Source of the DNA: DASPGX01 sp035620375
GTDB lineage: Bacteria; Patescibacteriota; Minisyncoccia; 2-02-FULL-40-12; GWA2-44-9
DNA: 25,278 bases
Direction: 5' to 3'
NCBI GenBank assembly: GCA_035620375.1
Contig: DASPGX010000021.1
Span: 1-25,278, forward strand
The first letter of the stretch is position 1, and the number at the start of each line of letters is the position of its first letter. The position numbers were made by a program, and so were the translations under genes. This document shows positions 20,914 to 25,278 of this stretch, piece by piece. Below the pieces are notes generated by a model. It had not been told where the DNA came from and made no database searches. It saw nothing but the letters and a program-made list of their open reading frames with translations.

Positions 20914-20997
20914 GAGCGAGGAGCGCGCGGTCGCTTGCTACCGCGCAGTCCGAGCGAAAGAGATATATCGAGTATTCGAAGATATATAGGTCACCCC
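20914..20997 (+). promoter_or_regulatory. Structured leader of the sugar transferase mRNA
   Basis: The roughly 85-base leader has one stem GCGCGGT/ACCGCGC (20925-20931 with 20940-20946) and a second possible pairing ATATATC/GATATAT just before the start codon. The ribosome binding site is weak (TAGGT). The second stem could limit access to the start. No known riboswitch was recognised. Confidence 0.35.
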
Positions 20998-22353
20998 ATG
21001 AGGAAATTCCTCCTTCTCTCCGATATCGCCGTCCTGTACGCGTCGCTCATCACGACGCTCTTCGTCCGCTACGGGTTTTCCGCCCGGGACAGCTTTGAGA
21101 ACCACCTGTTCCCCTTCTCCGTCATCTTCCTGGTGTGGCTGCTCGCCATGTACATCGCCGGGCTGTACGAGCACCGCCTGCTGCACAACCGCAGGGAATT
21201 CTTTGAGTCGCTCGGACAGGCGGCAACGGCGGCGACCGTCATTTCCATCATCTTCTTCTACACGGTCCCGGCGTTCGGCATCACGCCGAAGACGAATCTG
21301 CTCATTTTTGCGGGCGTGTTCCTCGTGCTTGAGGCAGCGGCGCGGTATTTCATCAACCGCATGCTGGCGCAGGGAGCGGACAAGAACGTTCTCATCGTGG
21401 ACGACGGTCCCGAGTCCCTGGAACTGGCGCGCACCATCCGTGACAACCCGCAGATGGGATACGTCGTCGCCAGCATGGTCCGCACGGGCCAGCCCACGCT
21501 CACCCCCGATGAACCGACGGAGTTTCCTGTTCTGCCCGGGCCCGGGGAGCTGGAGACGTTCCTGGCGTACCGGGATGTGGATACCGTCGTCATCGGACCG
21601 CGTGCGTACGCGATGCCGGAATTCATTGACGGCCTCTTTGACTCGCTGGGACGCGGCACGAACTTCACCGACCTTGCCACCTTCACCGAGCGCCTGACCG
21701 GCAAGGTGCCCGTGACGTCCATCAACCAGGTCTGGTTCCTGGAGAACCTGACCGAGGGCTCCAAGCGTCCGTTTGAGGCTGCCAAGCGGGTCGTGGACAT
21801 CGTGTTCAGCATCGCCGCAGGCACCATCGTACTGGCGCTCTTCCCGGTTATTGCGCTGGCCATCAGAATGGATTCGCCCGGACCCGTGTTGTTCCGCCAG
21901 CGGCGCACGGGCAAAGGCGGCACCCCGTTCAATATCGTGAAATTCCGGACCATGGTCGCGAACGCGGAGGCAACGTCCGGGGCCGTTTGGGCGGCGGACA
22001 AGGATCCCCGCGTAACCCGCCTGGGCCGCATCCTCCGCCTGACCCGTATCGACGAGCTTCCGCAACTGTGGAACATCCTCCGCGGACAGATGTCACTGGT
22101 CGGCCCCCGCGCGGAGCGTCCCGAGCTGGAGCGGGAAATCGTGCGCGGCGTGCCGTTCTACCGCCAGCGGTATCTGGTGAAGCCGGGACTGTCCGGCTGG
22201 GCGCAAATCCGATACCGCTACGGCGCATCGGTCCAGGACGCCCTGGAGAAGCTGCAGTACGACCTCTTCTACATCAAGAACCGCTCACTCCTGCTGGATT
22301 TGGAAATCATCCTGAAGACTATCGCCATTTCGCTCCGCCAGCAGGGAAGGTAG
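20998..22353 (+). CDS. Polyprenyl-phosphate sugar-1-phosphate transferase (WbaP/WcaJ-like)
   Basis: 451 residues from the ATG at 20998. The first part has four to five membrane helices (FLLLSDIAVLYASLITTLF, FSVIFLVWLLAMYIAGLY, and others), then a Rossmann-like CoA-binding domain (NVLIVDDGPESLELARTI, about 130-230). The catalytic bacterial sugar transferase domain begins near residue 258: FEAAKRVVDIVFSIAAG, DSPGPVLFRQRRTGKGG, FNIVKFRTM, LTRIDELPQLWNILRGQMSLVGPRAERPE, VKPGLSGWAQIRYRYG. The enzyme puts the first sugar phosphate on undecaprenyl phosphate, the initiating step of surface polysaccharide synthesis. An upstream in-frame start at 20935 lies in the structured leader and has no support. 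Confidence 0.93.
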   Translation: MRKFLLLSDIAVLYASLITTLFVRYGFSARDSFENHLFPFSVIFLVWLLAMYIAGLYEHRLLHNRREFFESLGQAATAATVISIIFFYTVPAFGITPKTNLLIFAGVFLVLEAAARYFINRMLAQGADKNVLIVDDGPESLELARTIRDNPQMGYVVASMVRTGQPTLTPDEPTEFPVLPGPGELETFLAYRDVDTVVIGPRAYAMPEFIDGLFDSLGRGTNFTDLATFTERLTGKVPVTSINQVWFLENLTEGSKRPFEAAKRVVDIVFSIAAGTIVLALFPVIALAIRMDSPGPVLFRQRRTGKGGTPFNIVKFRTMVANAEATSGAVWAADKDPRVTRLGRILRLTRIDELPQLWNILRGQMSLVGPRAERPELEREIVRGVPFYRQRYLVKPGLSGWAQIRYRYGASVQDALEKLQYDLFYIKNRSLLLDLEIILKTIAISLRQQGR

Positions 22354-22356
22354 GCA

Positions 22357-22392
22357 AGCAGGACAGCGGGAGAGCCAGATAGCAAGAAAGCA
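22357..22392 (+). repeat. Left array of four tandem octamers flanking the IVS-type gene
   Basis: Starting three bases after the sugar transferase stop codon, four consecutive eight-base units AGCAGGAC, AGCGGGAG, AGCCAGAT and AGCAAGAA follow with no spacer, then AGCA. The consensus is about AGCNRGAN. The last 12 bases (22381-22392) are repeated inverted at 22806-22817. Confidence 0.75.
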
Positions 22393-22405
22393 TTAACCAG
22401 AGACC

Positions 22406-22756
22406 ATGACCGAATCATCGTTCGAGCGGCTCGCAATTTGGCAGAGAGGCATTGAGGTCACCCGGAACGTCTACCGTTTCACGAAGAAGTTGCCCTCGTC
22501 TGAGAACTTCGGACTTATCAGCCAGATGAGGAGGGCCGCCATTTCAATCCCCTCTAATATCGCCGAAGGGCGCCAACGCTCTACGAAAAAGGACTTTGCC
22601 CAGTTCTTGCGGATTGCGCTGGGTTCCGCAGCTGAATTGGAAACTCAAATCATACTGAGCGAACAACTCTATCCGGGACCTGATGCCTCCGTATTACGGA
22701 CTTCCGTCCAAGAATTACAAAGAATGATAGCGTCTTTCATCAAGAAACTGGGCTGA
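22406..22756 (+). CDS. Four-helix-bundle protein of the 23S rRNA intervening-sequence (S23) family
   Basis: A 116-residue protein matching the four-helix-bundle/S23 family: FERLAIWQRGIEVTRNVYRF at the start, then FGLISQMRRAAISIPSNIAEG (the best-conserved motif), then STKKDFAQFLRIALGSAAELETQIILS and a final helix. Such proteins were first found in insertions of bacterial 23S rRNA genes, and the diversity-generating-retroelement protein Avd has the same fold; their function is unsettled. By hand count the gene is about 52% G+C, below its neighbours. It sits between two convergent glycan genes, bracketed by inverted octamer arrays. No ribosome binding site is evident, and no reverse transcriptase or rRNA is nearby. 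Confidence 0.88.
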   Translation: MTESSFERLAIWQRGIEVTRNVYRFTKKLPSSENFGLISQMRRAAISIPSNIAEGRQRSTKKDFAQFLRIALGSAAELETQIILSEQLYPGPDASVLRTSVQELQRMIASFIKKLG

Positions 22757-22772
22757 CGCCCAGTTTCTTGAT
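22739..22772. terminator. 15-bp hairpin overlapping the stop codon of the IVS-type gene
   Basis: ATCAAGAAACTGGGC (22739-22753) pairs perfectly with 22758-22772 across a TGAC loop. The loop contains the TGA stop codon, so the left arm encodes the last residues IKKLG. The stem is symmetrical enough to act on either strand, but T-rich sequence after it is scattered. Confidence 0.6.
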
Positions 22773-22785
22773 TCTCGGTCCAACT

Positions 22786-22817
22786 TTCTCGCTCTCCTGC
22801 TTTCCTGCTTTCTTGCT
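22786..22817 (-). repeat. Right array of four tandem octamers, inverted
   Basis: Read on the minus strand from 22817 downward, four contiguous octamers AGCAAGAA, AGCAGGAA, AGCAGGAG and AGCGAGAA occur. The consensus AGCRRGAR matches the left array but in opposite orientation. The first base of the array overlaps the TGA stop of the O-antigen ligase gene. Confidence 0.78.
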
Positions 22818-25096
22818 CATTGAGCACCGTATTTCTCCTTCAATGCCTGCAGAGCCGGCGCATACGATTCGTCCAGTTCGGTAGCTTTCTCCCCCGCCTC
22901 GATAGCGGAAGGCCCGTCGCCCGCCTGGTCATGTGCCGCGGCAAGCGACGCCCAGTAGTCCGCGCGGTCCGGCGCCTGCTCCAGAAGCCGCTCCAGCAGG
23001 CCGATAACCGCCTCCAGGTCGCCGAGCTGCAGGTAGATGTTCACGACTTTCTCAAAGTCCGCCTGGCTCAGTCCGTGTCCGAATTTCGCGGCCTCGTTGA
23101 TGAGCTCAACCGCTCCCTGCGGGTCGCCGAGCTGTGCCCGTACGATTCCCATGTACCAATACGTGATGCCGACCTCGGGATTGAGCTGCTGCGCCTTGGC
23201 GAACCACTCGTACGCCTTTGCGAAATCCTTCTTGTTCAGATACGCCTGCGCGACTTCGTAATAAGTGCGCACGAACGTGGGTGAAATCGCCAATGCGCGG
23301 TCCGTATATTCAAGCGCCAGGTCGTTATGCTCGGACCCGGGGTCGTTCTGCCCGAGAATGATGTGCATCCGCGCGATGTACAGAAGCGGAAGATAGTCAT
23401 ACTCGTTCAGCAGCGTGTTCTTCTCGGTCTCGGAAATCGCGAACTCAAGCGCCAGGACCACGGGCTCCGGCAATTCCTGGTTTCCGATATTCGCACTTAC
23501 TTCCAGCAGATATTGGGCCATCCGGTGGCGGTACTCGTACACGCCGAACGTATCGTACGCGACCGATTCGCCGTACTTCGTCATCGCGGTCAGGAACTCA
23601 CCCTGCCATCCGGCGATGATTGCACGGGTCGTCGCGAAGTTCGCCTGTGACGTGCGGATGTTGGTGCGCACCGTAAGAATAATGGCGAACACCAGAAGCA
23701 GCGACAGAACTATCACCTGCCCCGCGCCCAGCCCTCCGGGACGCTGAAGCTTGCGTGGCGGCTTGGCGTCGCCGGGCCTGGCTTCGCTCCGCAGGAATGA
23801 AACAAACCCGATGAGCGTGAAGAAGGTGATGAAGTTCGCCGACGTATCAAAGATAAAGCTGTTATGGATGATATACGCGACCGTCATGCCGGCGAAGACA
23901 AGCGCGACGATGCGGTCGTCACGCCCTTGTCCTGAGCCCGCCGAAGGGTCGCGCTTCATGAGCTGCGCCAACGACCAGAATACCGCGCCGAACAGCGCAA
24001 GGTACGCAAGTTCTCCGAGCAGACCCATGGTGACCAGCACCTCCATGAACATGTTGTGCGCACGGTCGAAGAACGTCTCCGCGCCGGGCCCCGTGAAGAA
24101 CCGCGGGTTGAAGTATTTGGAGAACGGTACGTTGAAGTTCTCCGGTCCCCAGCCCAAAAGGAGCGTCTTGGGATTCTCGGTCCACCCCTGCAGGCCGGCG
24201 CTCCACGCCCAGAACCGCGTCTTCACCGTAAATGTCTGCGACGAAAAGTCCGTGATGCGGGTCAGATACGGCGAGCCCTTCACGAACGTGCTCTCATGGA
24301 ACAGCTGGGCGAACAGGAAGAAGAGCGCCGACGCCGCGACCAGGCCCAACAGGGCGAATTTCGTCTTGCGGGCGCGGTATATGGACGAGTAGAGCAGGAG
24401 GACGATAAACGCTCCTGCGACGACGCCCAGAAGCGAACCGCGGACCGCGGTCATGAAGACCGCCAGGAACATCAGCCCGGCCGCAATGCGGTACATCCAG
24501 ACCCTTCCGGAAGACTGCCCGGCGCGGAGCGAGAACGCAGTCGCCAGGAATGCACCGAGAATCTGGTATCCGGCGAACAGCGCCGCGTTGCCGATGGTAC
24601 CGAACGGCCGCTGACGGCCGCCCGAACCGAGAATGAACGTCCAGTCCGTCTTCTGCAGAAAACCGTAGAACGCCGAAAAGACACCGGCGACAATCGTCAG
24701 ATTCAACAGAACATACCAGTCGCGGCGCTCCTTCATCACCGCGGTCAGCATCACGAAGAACGCGAAGTAGTGCCAGAACGTGAACAGGCCGCCCATGCGC
24801 TCTATCGTCCCCCAGAAGCTGTGGTAAGGAGACACGCTCGTAAACGTGGTGACGGTGAAGGCCAGCGCGAACGCGAGGAAGGCCCAGCCGATGACATCCA
24901 GCCGGGGCCGGTAGGATTTGTCCTGCCAGATGAGAACCAGGTAACAGGCGAGAAGCAGCTGGATGAGCGTGCGGAACACGACCACCTTTCCGAAATGGAA
25001 CGGCGACATGTACTGGGAGAAGATAATGAGCGCCACGGCGGGCGTGGCCCACATCGCCCAGCGGATGAGTTTTGCGAGAAAAGGCTCAGAACGCAT
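22817..25096 (-). CDS. O-antigen ligase / Wzy-type polymerase with C-terminal TPR domain
   Basis: A 759-residue protein with about 12 membrane helices in its first 460 residues, then tetratricopeptide repeats. The Wzy_C signature region is present: the conserved loop LLLGWGPENFNVPFSKYFNPRF, then FDRAHNMFMEVLVTMGLLGELAYL. TPRs run from about residue 590 (ALEYTDRALAISPTFVRTYY, KAYEWFAKAQQLNPEVGITYW, AVELINEAAKFG, AVIGLLERLLEQAPDRADYW). It polymerises or ligates lipid-linked glycans on the outer face of the membrane. Residues about 383-391 (PSAGSGQG in a cytoplasmic or outer loop) are encoded by an inserted short repeat at 23924-23948. It lies 14 bases after the preceding flippase-like gene. Confidence 0.88.
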   Translation of the reverse strand: MRSEPFLAKLIRWAMWATPAVALIIFSQYMSPFHFGKVVVFRTLIQLLLACYLVLIWQDKSYRPRLDVIGWAFLAFALAFTVTTFTSVSPYHSFWGTIERMGGLFTFWHYFAFFVMLTAVMKERRDWYVLLNLTIVAGVFSAFYGFLQKTDWTFILGSGGRQRPFGTIGNAALFAGYQILGAFLATAFSLRAGQSSGRVWMYRIAAGLMFLAVFMTAVRGSLLGVVAGAFIVLLLYSSIYRARKTKFALLGLVAASALFFLFAQLFHESTFVKGSPYLTRITDFSSQTFTVKTRFWAWSAGLQGWTENPKTLLLGWGPENFNVPFSKYFNPRFFTGPGAETFFDRAHNMFMEVLVTMGLLGELAYLALFGAVFWSLAQLMKRDPSAGSGQGRDDRIVALVFAGMTVAYIIHNSFIFDTSANFITFFTLIGFVSFLRSEARPGDAKPPRKLQRPGGLGAGQVIVLSLLLVFAIILTVRTNIRTSQANFATTRAIIAGWQGEFLTAMTKYGESVAYDTFGVYEYRHRMAQYLLEVSANIGNQELPEPVVLALEFAISETEKNTLLNEYDYLPLLYIARMHIILGQNDPGSEHNDLALEYTDRALAISPTFVRTYYEVAQAYLNKKDFAKAYEWFAKAQQLNPEVGITYWYMGIVRAQLGDPQGAVELINEAAKFGHGLSQADFEKVVNIYLQLGDLEAVIGLLERLLEQAPDRADYWASLAAAHDQAGDGPSAIEAGEKATELDESYAPALQALKEKYGAQ
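23924..23948 (-). repeat. Short dispersed repeat inserted in frame in the O-antigen ligase gene
   Basis: A quasi-palindrome with CCCTT / AAGGG ends around GTCCTGAGCCCGCCG. On the minus strand it reads through as the residues PSAGSGQG without a stop, in the loop after a membrane helix. I recognise this as a member of the CCTTCGxCxxGCTCAGG repeat family that often leaves SGQ-containing peptides in CPR proteins. Confidence 0.6.
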
Positions 25097-25110
25097 ACGC
25101 AGGAATCATC

Positions 25111-25278
25111 CTACCGCTTCCCCAACGCGCGGACAAGATACAGGAACGATGCCGTGTGCGACAGGACGTACCAGGCCGTCACCATAACGACCGCGCCGAC
25201 AACGCCCCACGTGCGGATTGCCGCGATGCCAAGCGGAATGCCGGCGCCGAGCGTCAGCAGGTTGATGAGAATGGATAC
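25111..25278 (-). CDS. C-terminal end of a probable polysaccharide flippase
   Basis: The last 55 codons are visible, ending in a TAG at 25113-25111; the start lies beyond the window. The sequence has two hydrophobic segments (ILINLLTLGAGIPLGIAAI and VGAVVMVTAWYVLSHTASFLYLV) and ends RALGKR, as do many Wzx-type polysaccharide flippases of the MATE-like superfamily. The context agrees: the O-antigen ligase gene follows 14 bases later. With so little sequence, other multi-helix membrane proteins cannot be excluded. Confidence 0.55.
   Translation of the reverse strand, partial: VSILINLLTLGAGIPLGIAAIRTWGVVGAVVMVTAWYVLSHTASFLYLVRALGKR

Noticed and set aside
22406..22756. Remnant of a 23S rRNA gene around the IVS-type protein
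   Set aside because: No rRNA-like sequence flanks it; both sides are protein genes ending at the octamer arrays.
22357..22817. CRISPR array or diversity-generating retroelement
   Set aside because: The octamers are contiguous with no spacers, and there is no reverse transcriptase, template repeat or variable repeat in the window; only the Avd-like fold is shared.

Overview
This window looks like a chromosomal segment of a Candidate Phyla Radiation (Patescibacteria) bacterium, most probably of the Parcubacteria/Paceibacteria type, with a fairly GC-rich genome. That is inferred from the gene types: a sigma-70 region 4 protein fused to a HARE-HTH domain, the N-terminal membrane domain of a CPR-style conjugative-transfer ATPase, SecD and SecF as separate genes, many tiny secreted proteins of unknown function, and compact gene packing. 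No tRNA, rRNA, CRISPR array, transposase or phage gene was found.

Layout. 1-4543 is read leftward: a partial VirD4/HerA-like ATPase N-terminus, the sigma4/HARE-HTH regulator, and the secDF pair. 4655-5083 is a divergent small secreted Cys-containing protein. 5122-5348 holds no gene but has nested inverted repeats and a perfect 22-bp palindrome. 5349-8323 carries a RecB/RNase H-like nuclease and an M16 peptidase. 8461-9467 is a two-gene unit of unknown envelope proteins. 9505-9975 is a HELAH metalloprotease, and 10086-10820 a DUF378 membrane protein with a VIT1/CCC1-type transporter. 10933-12760 is an operon of a half-size EamA transporter, a Maf pyrophosphatase and an EEP-family phosphatase, divergent from a zinc-ribbon protein at 12836. 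13103-16780 is an operon of secA, a NUDIX hydrolase and a nucleotidyltransferase. 16887-17747 has a second HELAH protein convergent with the ribosome hibernation factor. 17784-19487 is a secreted M30/M6-like metallopeptidase. 19758-25278 is a surface polysaccharide region: a short UDP-sugar dehydrogenase, an undecaprenyl-phosphate sugar transferase, a Wzy/WaaL-like O-antigen ligase with TPRs, and the end of a probable flippase, interrupted by a four-helix-bundle (23S-IVS type) gene.

How the genes work together. SecA, SecD and SecF supply the export route for the secreted proteins and peptidases encoded here. The 3' third makes and assembles a cell-surface glycan. Several genes, including secA, secD and the hibernation factor, have a -10 box so close to the start codon that their mRNAs should have almost no leader. 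Others have textbook Shine-Dalgarno sites, so two modes of translation initiation appear side by side.

The most unusual structure is at 22357-22817. A four-helix-bundle gene of lower GC sits between two convergent glycan genes and is bracketed by two oppositely oriented arrays, each of four tandem octamers (consensus about AGCRRGAR). A 15-bp hairpin is built into its own stop codon. This looks like a small cassette that may be mobile or spread by an unknown route.
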